Source: Boseongicola sp. SB0665_bin_10
GTDB taxonomy: Bacteria; Pseudomonadota; Alphaproteobacteria; Rhodobacterales; Rhodobacteraceae
Length of the DNA: 64,000 bases
Assembly: GCA_009838075.1 (NCBI GenBank)
Contig: VXSG01000111.1
Location: 22,801 to 86,800, forward strand
Direction: 5' to 3'
The notes below the pieces were generated by a model that was not told where the DNA came from, did no database searches, and saw nothing but the letters and a program-made list of their open reading frames with translations. Shown here one piece after another: positions 1-9,731 of the stretch. Positions within the stretch are counted from its first letter, which is position 1; each line of letters starts with the position of its first letter. A program made the translations under genes and the position numbers.

Positions 1-65
1 TTGCCATGCAGGACGTTCGCCAGCATCCGGAGGCGTGATCGACCATGGGCAGCCAGCTGCCCGGC

Positions 66-353
66 TCAGGCATCCATCCTGTCGGCAAGCTTGAGGTCGC
101 GCGCGCTCAGCCCTTCAACGTCATGGCTCGTCAACGTGACCTCAACCCGGTTGTAGACATTGGACCATTCGGGATGGTGGTTCATCTTTTCGGCCACGAT
201 GGCCATTTGCGTCATCCAGCCCCACGCCTCAACGAAATTCCTGAACTTGAAGGTCTTCTTGACGGCATCCCGACCGTCGACCTCGGTCCAGCCGCTTTCC
301 GAGAGCCGGGCCAGGGCCTCCCGGCGTGCATCGCCTTCCAGTCTGTCGCTCAT
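66..353 (-). CDS. phhB: 4a-hydroxytetrahydrobiopterin dehydratase (PCD/DCoH)
   Basis: 95 aa ORF with family core '[58 protein letters not shown]'. Confidence 0.95.
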   Translation of the reverse strand: MSDRLEGDARREALARLSESGWTEVDGRDAVKKTFKFRNFVEAWGWMTQMAIVAEKMNHHPEWSNVYNRVEVTLTSHDVEGLSARDLKLADRMDA

Positions 354-1534
354 TCCGGTTCCTCCTTGAATCTTCGAAACGGGCCGTAGCTCGTGAGCAC
401 CTCGATGTCGTCGTCAACCGCGGCCCGCTCAGCCTCAAGATACTCCTCCACCGCGCGGGCGAATCCCGAATCCGCCACCCAATGCAGCGAGTGAGTCTCG
501 GTCGGCAGATATCCCCTCGCCAGCTTGTGGTCACCCTGAGCGCCAGCCTCGACCGCACCAAGCCCGTTGGCAATCGCATAGTCGATTGCCTGATAGTAGC
601 AGAGCTCGAAGTGCAGGCAGTCGTGATACTCGAGCGCGCCCCAGTAGCGGCCAAAGACCGTCTCGCGTCCCAGGAAGTTCATCGCACCTGCAACCGGACA
701 ACCTTCGCGGATCGCCAGGATCAGAAGAATGTCGTCGGCGAGCCGCTCCCGGGCCTGGTCAAAAAAGGCACGCGTCAGGTAAGGCCTGCCCCATTTGCGC
801 GCGCCCGTGTCCTGGTAGAATTCCCAGAAGGCGTCCCAGTGCCCCGGCTGAATGGCGTCGCCGGTGAGGGCCACGATCTCGCCTCCGAAGGACTGCGCAA
901 TGCGCCGTTCGCGCCGGATCGCCTTTCGCTTGCGCGACGACAGTACCGACAGAAAGCCGTCGAAGTCCTCGTATCCCCTGTTTGCCCACCGGTACTGCCG
1001 CGTCACGCGATGCAGGAGACCCAGCTCGCGCCCACGGGCTGCCTCATCCGCCACGCAGAACGTGGCATGCACGGACGAGAGCCTGTGTTCGGCGGCAATG
1101 TGGAGAGCGCCGTTCCACAGCGCGTCAAAGCAGGCTGCCCGGCACCCCGGACGCGCAAGGAAGCGACGCCCGGTTACCGGCGTGAACGGCACGGCAATCT
1201 GCAACTTCGGGTAGTACCTGCCTCCGGCCCTTTCCCAGGCATGGGCCCAGCCGTGATCGAAGATGTACTCGCCCTGGCTGTGACCCTTCACGTAAAGCGG
1301 CGCAACCGCCACCACCTTGTCCTCGTCCCGGACTGCAAGATGACGCGGCAGCCATCCCGTGCCGGGTCCGACCGAGCCACTCGTCTCGAGCAGGTTCAGG
1401 AAGCGGTGAGTCGTGAACGGGTCGACGGCACGCAGGCCATCCTCGGTTTCAGCGCCGGCACAGGCATCCCAATCTTCGGGGGCGATCGCCGACAGGCTTG
1501 CCAGCGTCGAGATTTCCAGCGCGGATTCGCTCAT
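350..1534 (-). CDS. GNAT/FemAB-like peptidogalycan biosynthesis protein (COG3146 type)
   Basis: 394 aa; '[17 protein letters not shown]', '[11 protein letters not shown]', '[17 protein letters not shown]' motifs; overlaps phhB by 4 nt. Confidence 0.88.
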   Translation of the reverse strand: MSESALEISTLASLSAIAPEDWDACAGAETEDGLRAVDPFTTHRFLNLLETSGSVGPGTGWLPRHLAVRDEDKVVAVAPLYVKGHSQGEYIFDHGWAHAWERAGGRYYPKLQIAVPFTPVTGRRFLARPGCRAACFDALWNGALHIAAEHRLSSVHATFCVADEAARGRELGLLHRVTRQYRWANRGYEDFDGFLSVLSSRKRKAIRRERRIAQSFGGEIVALTGDAIQPGHWDAFWEFYQDTGARKWGRPYLTRAFFDQARERLADDILLILAIREGCPVAGAMNFLGRETVFGRYWGALEYHDCLHFELCYYQAIDYAIANGLGAVEAGAQGDHKLARGYLPTETHSLHWVADSGFARAVEEYLEAERAAVDDDIEVLTSYGPFRRFKEEPE

Positions 1535-1551
1535 GAACGCACTTTAGCCTT

Positions 1552-2337
1552 TCATGAGCGAAGCTGCGATCGGTCCGCAAAATCCGGAAGATACCCTTCA
1601 AAGGTCACGTTGGCTGCAACGACGCGTGCCCGGTGCTCTTCCTCGGCGGATCTCACCGTCCAGCAGAGAATGCTCGCCCCAAGCTGCCCGAGTTCCAGGA
1701 CCCTGGGGCGTTCCAGATCACGGATGTCGTGGCTGATGAACGCGGCGCTCACCCGCCCGTAGTCCGGGATTTCCGCAAGCTCGGTTCGCCTGGCCTGCGA
1801 CATCGGCCATTCCGTCTCCCGGAAGGCACAGGTCACCAGGCCTCGTGGCACGCCGGGGGCCAGCGTCTGCATGGCCGCAACGCTATGCGGATTGAAGGAC
1901 ATCACCGCCGCTGGACCGTCATACCCTGCCAGTGCCCTGGCGACCGCGCCTTCCAGGGGACCGACGCCGGGACCAAGCGTTCCGTCCCGATCCTTGATTT
2001 CGATCAGGAGCGGAACGCGGCCCGCGACCAAGCCCAGGACTTCCACGAGATCCGGGATGGTCTCGTTGCTGTTCCCGAGCGAAATGGAGGCGAGTTCCGG
2101 CATGGAGCGCTCGCGTACCAGACCTTCACGGCCTGTCATCCGCTCCAACGAATGGTCATGGAAAACAGCCGCCCGCCCGTCCGACGTGAGCTGCACGTCG
2201 ATCTCGATCCCGTATCCATGCGCCAATGCGGCATTGACCGCCCCGCGCGAATTTTCCGGCCGTCCGTCAGACGCGTCGTGCAGCGCGCGATGGGCGATCG
2301 GACGCGTCAGAAACTCCGTCGGCAACAAGACGTTCAC
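1552..2337 (-). CDS. glycerophosphodiester phosphodiesterase
   Basis: 'IAHRALHDASDGRPENSRGAVNAALAHGYGIEIDVQLTSDGRAAVFHDHSLERMTG' GDPD signature. Confidence 0.93.
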   Translation of the reverse strand: MNVLLPTEFLTRPIAHRALHDASDGRPENSRGAVNAALAHGYGIEIDVQLTSDGRAAVFHDHSLERMTGREGLVRERSMPELASISLGNSNETIPDLVEVLGLVAGRVPLLIEIKDRDGTLGPGVGPLEGAVARALAGYDGPAAVMSFNPHSVAAMQTLAPGVPRGLVTCAFRETEWPMSQARRTELAEIPDYGRVSAAFISHDIRDLERPRVLELGQLGASILCWTVRSAEEEHRARVVAANVTFEGYLPDFADRSQLRS

Positions 2338-2801
2338 GACACTTCAAATATGCCTTCGATCTCGACTGCCACGTTCAAGGGAAGTGCTCCGGCACTGACG
2401 GCGGAGCGCGAATGTCGTCCGGCATCGCCCAAAACGGCAACAAGGAGATCCGAGGCGCCGTTGATCACCTTCGGCTGATCCGAGAAATCGGGCGTTGAGT
2501 TCACGAAGCCGACAAGCTTCACGACTCGAACCAGACGCCCGAAATCGCCGTCGCAGCCGGCGCGCACCTGGGCCAGCAGCGACAAGGCGCAACGCCGCGC
2601 GGCCGCGGCTCCGGCCTCCACGTCAATTTCGGCACCCAGCTTGCCGGTGATGAGATTGCCATTGGCATCCATCGAGATCTGGCCGGACACGAAGAGCAGG
2701 GATCCGGATCTGACAAAGGGCACGTAATTTGCCACTGGCGGCGGCGTGTCAGGCAATGCCAGCCCCATCTGCTGAAGCTTCCTCTCCACGTCGGTCATCA
2801 C
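2334..2801 (-). CDS. RidA family protein
   Basis: 155 aa; 'VPFVRSGSLLFVSGQISMDANGNLITGKLG' and 'NSTPDFSDQPKVINGASDLLVAVLGDAGRHSRSAVSAGALPLNVAVEIEGIFEV'. Confidence 0.93.
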   Translation of the reverse strand: MMTDVERKLQQMGLALPDTPPPVANYVPFVRSGSLLFVSGQISMDANGNLITGKLGAEIDVEAGAAAARRCALSLLAQVRAGCDGDFGRLVRVVKLVGFVNSTPDFSDQPKVINGASDLLVAVLGDAGRHSRSAVSAGALPLNVAVEIEGIFEVS

Positions 2802-2992
2802 TTGGCTCCTCCTGTTCGGCCTGACGGGATGTCATGCCTGTCCGGACCATTTTCACTCCGCGTCACCTGAGCGCAACACGTATGACCAAAAATTCCTGCG
2901 CTGCACCACTGGTTCTGTTGCGCCGCCCCGTTTGCAGACTATTAGTGATCACCGGATCGGTTTGAATCGTCAATGAAGACATCGGGCAGCAC

Positions 2993-3763
2993 ATGCGTTT
3001 CAAATTTCCGCACCTTGCGTTTCTGGCCGTAGCCGCGCTTGCCGTTTCGGCTTGTTCGGTGCCGACAGAGGAGGGCGCAATTCACGATCCCTACGAATCG
3101 GTGAACAGGGTGAGCCACGCCTTCAACAAGGGCGCGGACCGGGTGCTCATCCGCCCGATCAGCCGTGCCTACGGAGCGACAGTGCCAAGTCCTGTCCGCC
3201 GCAGCCTGTCCCATGTTGCCGCGCATTTCGACGAGCCGAAATCCGTCGTGAACCATGTCCTTCAAGGCGATGCCGAAAGCGCCGGCCACAGCTTCTTCAG
3301 GTTCCTCGTCAACAGCACGTTCGGCGTGGCGGGCCTGTTTGATCCCGCCACGGCCAGCTTTGGGCTGGAACGGCGGCAAACGGGCTTTGGAGACACGCTG
3401 GCGGCATGGGGAACCCGGGAGGGAGCCTACCTGGAACTGCCCTTCGCGGGACCCGCGACGGAAAGGGACTTCGTCGGGCTGATCGTCGATGTTGCCACCA
3501 ATCCGGTCAGCCATGTTTCCGGCGACCTGGCCATCTTGAACACCGCGTCCACGATTCCGGCGGCGTTGAACTTGCGCTACGAGTTCGGCAATACGGTTGA
3601 CAGCGTTCTCCACGAAAGTGCAGACAGCTACGTGCAGTTGAGGCTCTCCTACATCCAGAACCGGAAGTTCAAGCTGAACCAGCAGAACCCTGATGCCGAC
3701 GGCCACGACTCCTTCGAGGACCTGTATGACGAGATCTATGAAGAGCTCTACGATGAACTCTGA
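2993..3763 (+). CDS. mlaA: MlaA (VacJ) family lipoprotein
   Basis: lipobox-like 'LAVSACSVP', 'DPYESVNRVSHAFNKGADRVLIRPISRAY', 'FLVNSTFGVAGLFDPA'. Confidence 0.93.
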   Translation: MRFKFPHLAFLAVAALAVSACSVPTEEGAIHDPYESVNRVSHAFNKGADRVLIRPISRAYGATVPSPVRRSLSHVAAHFDEPKSVVNHVLQGDAESAGHSFFRFLVNSTFGVAGLFDPATASFGLERRQTGFGDTLAAWGTREGAYLELPFAGPATERDFVGLIVDVATNPVSHVSGDLAILNTASTIPAALNLRYEFGNTVDSVLHESADSYVQLRLSYIQNRKFKLNQQNPDADGHDSFEDLYDEIYEELYDEL

Positions 3764-4355
3764 CCTTACGCGCCGAACCCTGCTGTTCGCAGGCACCTGC
3801 GGGGCCGTTGCGCTGCGCGTTTCCCCGTCCCGGGCGCTGAGCGACGGCGAGGCGCGGTCGCTCATCGAAGCCGTGGTCAACGACATTCATCGGGTCATCA
3901 ATTCCGGAATGCCGATGCAGACGGCATTGAAGGAATTCGAGAATATCTTCGTCAACTACGCGGATGTTCGGGCGATTGCGCGCTCCGCGCTCGGGCCGCC
4001 CGCGCGAACCGCCTCGCCAGGGCAGCTTCGCGCCTTCACCGACGCATTTTCGGGCTACATTTCACGGAAGTACGGCAAGCGGTTCCGCGAATTCAGGGGC
4101 GGTGTCATCGAGGTGACCGAATCGCGCAGGCGAAGTCGCGTCCACGAAGTTCGCGCGATCGCGAGGCTGAAAGGCAGGGAACCGTTGGCAATGAGCTTCG
4201 TGGTGTCGGACCGTTCGGGAAAGAGCCTCTTCATCGACATCCTCATCGAAGGCATCAGCCTGTTGAAGTCCGAACGCGTCGAGATCGGGGCCCTGCTTGA
4301 CAGGCAGGGCGGCGATGTGGACCGGCTCGTTGCGGCATTGAACGGAACCGGGTGA
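3753..4355 (+). CDS. mlaC: MlaC/Ttg2D-type phospholipid-binding protein
   Basis: start at ATG 3753 overlaps mlaA stop; 'ALKEFENIFVNYADVRAIARSALG' and 'ISLLKSERVEIGALLDRQGGDVDRLVAAL'. Confidence 0.88.
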   Translation: MNSDLTRRTLLFAGTCGAVALRVSPSRALSDGEARSLIEAVVNDIHRVINSGMPMQTALKEFENIFVNYADVRAIARSALGPPARTASPGQLRAFTDAFSGYISRKYGKRFREFRGGVIEVTESRRRSRVHEVRAIARLKGREPLAMSFVVSDRSGKSLFIDILIEGISLLKSERVEIGALLDRQGGDVDRLVAALNGTG

Positions 4356-4432
4356 GCGGTCCAGGGGAGCCGCAAGCCTGCTGCCGCGCCTGCTGAAGCC
4401 CACGGTCCCCCTCTCGATTGGAGGCGATTCCG

Positions 4433-5308
4433 CTAGTCGTCTCGCCCTTGGACATATGCGCGCCACAGCGCGAACACGCCCGCTGCAAGGATGAGCATGG
4501 CCCCGAGCGCCACGTTGGCCCTAAGGGCTTCGTGAAACACGACAATCCCGATGAACGCCGCAAAGACTTGATGGAAGTAGGCAAAGGGCTGCACGGCACC
4601 GGCCTCCGCTAGCTCGTAGCAGCGGATCAGAAGCCAATGTCCAAGGACGCCCGTCATGCAGAGCGCCAGCATCCACAACCAGTCGCCAGGCATCATCCAT
4701 TCCCAGTTCGGCAGACCGACAAATGTCGTGGCCACGGCTCCAACGACCCCAGTCCAAAAAAAGGATGTCGCTGCACTGTCCCGTCGCGCAGCATAGCGGG
4801 TTGCCAACGAGTAGAGCGCAAACATGAAAGCGGAAATGAAGGGAATCATCGCGGCCGCCCTGAACACGCCGGACCCGGGCTGCAGAATGATGAGCATGCC
4901 GAGAAAGCCGGCAAGGACGGCAAGCCAGCGTCGCCATCCGGCCCGTTCGCCAAGCAGCGGTCCTGCAAGCGCAATCACGATCAGGGGATACATGGCAAAG
5001 ATTGCGTGGCTTTCGACCAGCCCGATAAGCGTAAAGCCAAAGACCGCCACGCATATCTCGCCTGCAAGCAGGAGCCCCCGGAATGTCTGGAGCGTCGGCT
5101 GGGATGTCCTCGCGACCGCGCGCACGCCGCCAGGCCGGCGTGCGGCAATGGCAATGACGAAGGCGGCAAAGAACCAGTACCGGATCATCACGACCATGAA
5201 GGTGTTGTATGTCACGGCCAGATGCTGCGAGATACCGTCCTGCACCGCGAACACGAATGTCGTCGCGATCATCACGAGGATGCCATTCCGGTTCGACCGT
5301 GATGTCAT
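4433..5308 (-). CDS. DMT superfamily (EamA) transporter
   Basis: 291 aa, about 10 TM segments, duplicated EamA pattern ('FALYSLATRYAARRD'). Confidence 0.9.
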   Translation of the reverse strand: MTSRSNRNGILVMIATTFVFAVQDGISQHLAVTYNTFMVVMIRYWFFAAFVIAIAARRPGGVRAVARTSQPTLQTFRGLLLAGEICVAVFGFTLIGLVESHAIFAMYPLIVIALAGPLLGERAGWRRWLAVLAGFLGMLIILQPGSGVFRAAAMIPFISAFMFALYSLATRYAARRDSAATSFFWTGVVGAVATTFVGLPNWEWMMPGDWLWMLALCMTGVLGHWLLIRCYELAEAGAVQPFAYFHQVFAAFIGIVVFHEALRANVALGAMLILAAGVFALWRAYVQGRDD

Positions 5309-5973
5309 GTGCGGGCGACCGTCATATGGCGCTTGCGCCCGAATCCGGACACGCGCTCGACCACGAAGCCGGCATCGGCAAGGCCCGCGCGCACGGCCCT
5401 TGCGGCGCTGTAGGTCGCGGCAGTGCCTTCAGGCCGGGTGTGGCGCGCAACCTGGTGCAGGAGATCCGGCGTCCAAAGCTCCGGATTTCTGGCCGGGGAG
5501 AATCCGTCGAGAAACCATGCATCCGCTGCGCCGTCCCAGCTTGCCAGGGTTTCGCGAGCGTCTCCCAGGACGATCTTCAAGTGCAGGCCGTCGGCGACGA
5601 ACTCCCGCGCAGCCGACTCCAGGGCGGCCACGAGGGGCATGGCCAGGCGGGACACCTCCGGAAAGGCCGACAGGGCCCTCGACATGTCTTCGGGCGCCAT
5701 CGGAAAGAGTTCGAATGACGTGAAGCGCAGCGGCCCGGGCACCCTGGACTCGCGCCACATGGCCCATGCCGCCAAGGCATTGAGGCCAGTCCCGAACCCG
5801 AGCTCGGCGACATGGAAGCCAGGCACGAATCGGTCGGGCAGTCCGTTGCCCGCGAGAAAGACATGCCTTGCCTCGGAAAGCCCGCCCTCCAGCGAATAGT
5901 ACGGATCGCCAAAGCGCGACGAGAAGGGCACATCGCCCTGCCATTCCAGGCCGGGATGCTGGTCGTCCGGCAA
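5305..5973 (-). CDS. mnmD: MnmD-type tRNA mnm5s2U methyltransferase
   Basis: 'PYYSLEGGLSEARHVFLAGNGLPDRF', 'AELGFGTGLNALAAW', 'DAWFLDGFSPARNPELW'; likely TTG start at 5973 (ATG-to-stop ORF extends to 6132). Confidence 0.88.
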   Translation of the reverse strand: MPDDQHPGLEWQGDVPFSSRFGDPYYSLEGGLSEARHVFLAGNGLPDRFVPGFHVAELGFGTGLNALAAWAMWRESRVPGPLRFTSFELFPMAPEDMSRALSAFPEVSRLAMPLVAALESAAREFVADGLHLKIVLGDARETLASWDGAADAWFLDGFSPARNPELWTPDLLHQVARHTRPEGTAATYSAARAVRAGLADAGFVVERVSGFGRKRHMTVART

Positions 5974-6027
5974 GCCATTTCCTACAATTGGACAGTTCCG
6001 CGGCGACAGTGACAACGGGGGGATGCC

Positions 6028-7092
6028 TTGGCAATGGTCGACGTGACGGTGCGGGGAGCCGGCATCTTCGGGCTCTCCATCGCCTGGAAGGCCCTGCAGC
6101 GTGGTGCACGGGCGCGGGTCATCGACCGACACGGCCCTGGCTCAGGCGCATCGGGCGGCATTGTGGGCGCGCTCCAGCCGCACGTGCCAGATCCGTGGAA
6201 CACGTTGAAGCAGTACCAGCTCGAGAGCCTGATCGAGGCCGGAGCATTCTGGGAAGGGGTCGACGCGACTTCGGGCGTCTCTTCCGGATTCGCCCGCGTG
6301 GGCCGCCTGCAGCCGCTCGCGAGCGAACGCGACATCGCGCTTGCGCGCGAGCGCGCCAAGGCAGCGCGTTCCAACTGGGGCGAAAGCGCATTGTGGGAAA
6401 TCACCGATGTTCGGGAAGCGGGCAATTGGATCCCGCCCTCCCCCACCGGGCTGCTCGTACACGACACGTTGTCGGCAATTGTTCACCCGCGCGACGCAAT
6501 TCGAAGCCTTGCAAAGGCAATTCGGGCGCACGGAGGGGACATCGTCGCCGACGAACCCGATCAGGGGCAGGTGATTTGGGCGACCGGCTGGAAAGGTCTG
6601 CAGGAACTCGGCGCCGCGCTTGGCCGACCGGTCGGCGGTGGCGTAAAGGGGCAGGCCGCACTCGTTCGCCATGATGCAGGCGGCCAGCCGCAGATATTTG
6701 CAGGCGGCCTTCACATTGTGCCTCACCTTGACGGCACGCTGGCGATCGGCTCGACCTCGGAGCGTGACTTTGCAGCATCGACTACGACCGACGAACTGCT
6801 TGACGACATCATTCGTCGTGCAGAAAAGGTCATGCCCTCCCTGACCGGAGCCACGGTCATTGAACGTTGGGCGGGGGTTCGGCCACGCAGTGCCAGCAGG
6901 GCGCCATTGCTCGGGCCCTGGCCCGGACGTGCGGGCCATCATGTCGCCAACGGGGGGTTCAAGATCGGTTTCGGCGTCGCACCGAAAGTCGCGGGAACCA
7001 TTCTGGATCTGGTGCTGGAAGGCGTGGATTCGATCCCGCCGGAATTCCATACCGAACGCCTGACAGAACCAAGATTACGCCCTCGCGCCTGA
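6028..7092 (+). CDS. FAD-dependent oxidoreductase (DAO family), MnmC C-terminal-domain-like
   Basis: 'VRGAGIFGLSIAWKALQRGARARVIDRHGPGSGASGGIVGALQPH'; divergent to mnmD. Confidence 0.82.
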   Translation: MAMVDVTVRGAGIFGLSIAWKALQRGARARVIDRHGPGSGASGGIVGALQPHVPDPWNTLKQYQLESLIEAGAFWEGVDATSGVSSGFARVGRLQPLASERDIALARERAKAARSNWGESALWEITDVREAGNWIPPSPTGLLVHDTLSAIVHPRDAIRSLAKAIRAHGGDIVADEPDQGQVIWATGWKGLQELGAALGRPVGGGVKGQAALVRHDAGGQPQIFAGGLHIVPHLDGTLAIGSTSERDFAASTTTDELLDDIIRRAEKVMPSLTGATVIERWAGVRPRSASRAPLLGPWPGRAGHHVANGGFKIGFGVAPKVAGTILDLVLEGVDSIPPEFHTERLTEPRLRPRA

Positions 7093-7147
7093 TCGCGCCG
7101 TGAATCCACAAGTGTCGTAATGGGGCCGCGTGCTCGGCGACGAGGTC

Positions 7148-7984
7148 ATGGCTGCAGCCTTGATCGATCGGCTGGTCCATCGCTGCCACATCGTCAACAT
7201 CCGGGGGAACAGCTACAGGATGCGGGATCACCAGAACCTGCTGCGTTCCGTCCTGATCCTCGACGAATGGTTGGACGACTCCGTCATGCTGTCGATTGCG
7301 CAGGAGAACAATCTCTCCGAAACGGCATTCGCGGTCCCAAGTGTTGCATCCGCATGGAGCTTGAGGTGGTTCGCGCCTGCCCGCGAGGTGGATTTCTGCG
7401 GCCATGCGACCCTGGCAACCGCACATGTCTTGACTGCCGAGTACGGTATGAGCGGAGCGATGACCTTCCACACAAGGATGGGCGATCTGTGGGCCACGAA
7501 AGAAGGCGAAGCTTGCTGCATCGACATCCCGGCCCTGCCTCCCGAGCCGCTGGACGCCACGCCAAGGGAGCTGGACGGGGTCTTTGCGGATGCTCCGATT
7601 GATGTCTTCCGCAACTTCGAGAACGTCTTTGCAAATCTCGGGAGCGAGGCAGCCGTCCGTCGATTCGTGCCTGACCTGACGCGAATCGGCCGGCTGGGCA
7701 GGACCGGGCTTGTCGTGACCGGCGTCGGAGACGGCATGTCCGGCGCTGCATTCGTGTCTCGGTACTTCGCGCCCGGCGCTGGAATCGCCGAGGATCCGGT
7801 GACGGGATCGACACACGCGACGCTTGCTCCCTACTGGTCAGGCATCTTGGGCACTGCCCGTGGCCGCGCCTTCCAGGCATCGCCTCGCGGCGGTTGGCTG
7901 GACTACGAACTGGTCAAGGACCGGGTCTTCTTGCGTGGCGCCGCCAAGACGTTCATGGAAGCAACGATTTTCCTGCCCGACTGA
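7148..7984 (+). CDS. PhzF family isomerase/epimerase
   Basis: 'DEWLDDSVMLSIAQENNLSETAF', 'FCGHATLATAHVL', 'EDPVTGSTHATLAPYW'. Confidence 0.93.
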   Translation: MAAALIDRLVHRCHIVNIRGNSYRMRDHQNLLRSVLILDEWLDDSVMLSIAQENNLSETAFAVPSVASAWSLRWFAPAREVDFCGHATLATAHVLTAEYGMSGAMTFHTRMGDLWATKEGEACCIDIPALPPEPLDATPRELDGVFADAPIDVFRNFENVFANLGSEAAVRRFVPDLTRIGRLGRTGLVVTGVGDGMSGAAFVSRYFAPGAGIAEDPVTGSTHATLAPYWSGILGTARGRAFQASPRGGWLDYELVKDRVFLRGAAKTFMEATIFLPD

Positions 7985-8378
7985 TGTCCTGATGGGCTCG
8001 CACGAGCGCCGTCCCTGTTCGCCAACTCGATGCCGTCGAGATCCGGAGCCGGCCGGCCCCGGCTCCGATGCCGCTCAGCGGCAGCATGCCGGGCCCGTCG
8101 CCCTGGCCAAGTCCAAGGCGAAAGGAACCTTTCCTGATTCAAGGAGCTTGGACTCGTCCGCCCGCGGCCAGAGCATGCGCACACCCTGACGGAGCGTGCC
8201 GAGGTCCGGCTTGCGGTCGCTCCATGGCAAAGCGATCGGGTGACGATGCTTCAGACGCCCTTGCAATGCAATCGATCCCGATTGAGCGGGAAACGTCGCA
8301 GCAATGCACGCGGCGATGTCAGGCACTTTCCCCCAATTTCCGCTTCCACCGCGATTGGAATTCCCGGATAACCTGATC

Positions 8379-9074
8379 ATGGATTTCGACCGCTCGATAA
8401 AGATCGCCCCGTCAATCCTTGCGGCTGACTTTGCCGATTTCGGGCGCGAGATCGAAGCTGTCGAGGCGGAGGGTGCCGACTGGGTCCACGTGGACGTGAT
8501 GGACGGTCATTTCGTGCCGAACCTCTCCTTCGGTCCGCAGATGGTGCAGGCAGTCCGCAAGCATGTCCGGACGGTCATGGACGTGCACCTGATGATTGCA
8601 CCGGTCGACCCATACATCGACGCGTTCGCGCAAGCGGGCGCGGACATATTGACGGTGCATCTCGAAGCCGGACCGCACACGCACCGCACGCTTCAGGCGG
8701 TCCGAGGCGCCGGCATGAAGTCGGGCCTTGCGCTCAATCCCGGAACGCCCGTGGAGGCGGCGGCGCCATTGCTTGACCTCTGCGACCTGGTTTGCGTGAT
8801 GACCGTCAATCCCGGCTTCGGTGGCCAGGAATTCATCGAGACCCAATTGGGCCAGATCAGGCAGCTCCGTGCCATGATCGGCGACCGCGACATCCATGTC
8901 GAGGTCGACGGAGGGGTCGATCCACGCACCGCAGGCCGCGTTGCCGACGCGGGCGCGGACGTGCTTGTGGCCGGCTCTTCCGTGTTCAAGGGTGGAACGG
9001 CCGCGAAGCCGGCAGCGTACGGCGAGAACATCCGCGCACTTCGTGAAGCGGCGGACAAATCACAAGGAGACTGA
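8379..9074 (+). CDS. rpe: ribulose-phosphate 3-epimerase
   Basis: 'KIAPSILAADFADFGREIEAVEAEGADWVHVDVMDGHFVPNLSFG', 'VNPGFGGQEFIE', 'VDGGV'. Confidence 0.97.
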   Translation: MDFDRSIKIAPSILAADFADFGREIEAVEAEGADWVHVDVMDGHFVPNLSFGPQMVQAVRKHVRTVMDVHLMIAPVDPYIDAFAQAGADILTVHLEAGPHTHRTLQAVRGAGMKSGLALNPGTPVEAAAPLLDLCDLVCVMTVNPGFGGQEFIETQLGQIRQLRAMIGDRDIHVEVDGGVDPRTAGRVADAGADVLVAGSSVFKGGTAAKPAAYGENIRALREAADKSQGD

Positions 9075-9077
9075 TCC

Positions 9078-9635
9078 ATGGCGGCTGCATCACCACCCGT
9101 TTGCGACTTTGGCTGGAAGGCGCCGGCATTCTCGCTGCCAACCACCGATGGACGGGTTCTGGCCCTTTCCGACATCGCGGGCCCGAAGGCCACGCTCGTC
9201 ATGTTCATTTGCAACCATTGCCCCTACGTCCTTGCGGTGCTTGACCGCATGGTCAGGGACGCACGCGACCTGCAGCCGATCGGCGTCGGTGTGGCGGCGA
9301 TTTGCTCAAATGACGCGGTCACCTATCCGGCGGACAGTTTCGACAACATGAAGCGGCTGGCCGAAGAACGCGGATTCCCGTTTCCCTACCTGCACGACGA
9401 GGACCAGTCGGTCGCACATGCCTACGGCGCCGTCTGCACCCCGGACTTTTTCGGGTTCAATGCCGATCTGGAACTGCAGTACAGGGGAAGGCTTGACGCC
9501 TCCGGAAGCCGCCCCGGACCGCAGGATCTCCGACGCGACCTGTACGAAGCGATGCGGGAAGTGGCCTCGACCGGCAAGGGGCCGCGAGACCAGATTCGAT
9601 CGACCGGGTGTTCCATCAAGTGGAAGGCCGCATAG
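9078..9635 (+). CDS. thioredoxin-fold (AhpC/TSA-like) protein
   Basis: 'LVMFICNHCPYVLAVLDRMVRDARDLQ', 'YGAVCTPDFFGFNADLELQYRGRLD'. Confidence 0.92.
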   Translation: MAAASPPVCDFGWKAPAFSLPTTDGRVLALSDIAGPKATLVMFICNHCPYVLAVLDRMVRDARDLQPIGVGVAAICSNDAVTYPADSFDNMKRLAEERGFPFPYLHDEDQSVAHAYGAVCTPDFFGFNADLELQYRGRLDASGSRPGPQDLRRDLYEAMREVASTGKGPRDQIRSTGCSIKWKAA

Positions 9636-9731
9636 GCCAATTCCGTTGATCCGCAAACAGGCAATCCTGCATGGCCCGGAAACGGCGGCGCGCAGGCTCC
9701 ATCCAGCGTGCACGGCAGATGCGACTGCCGC

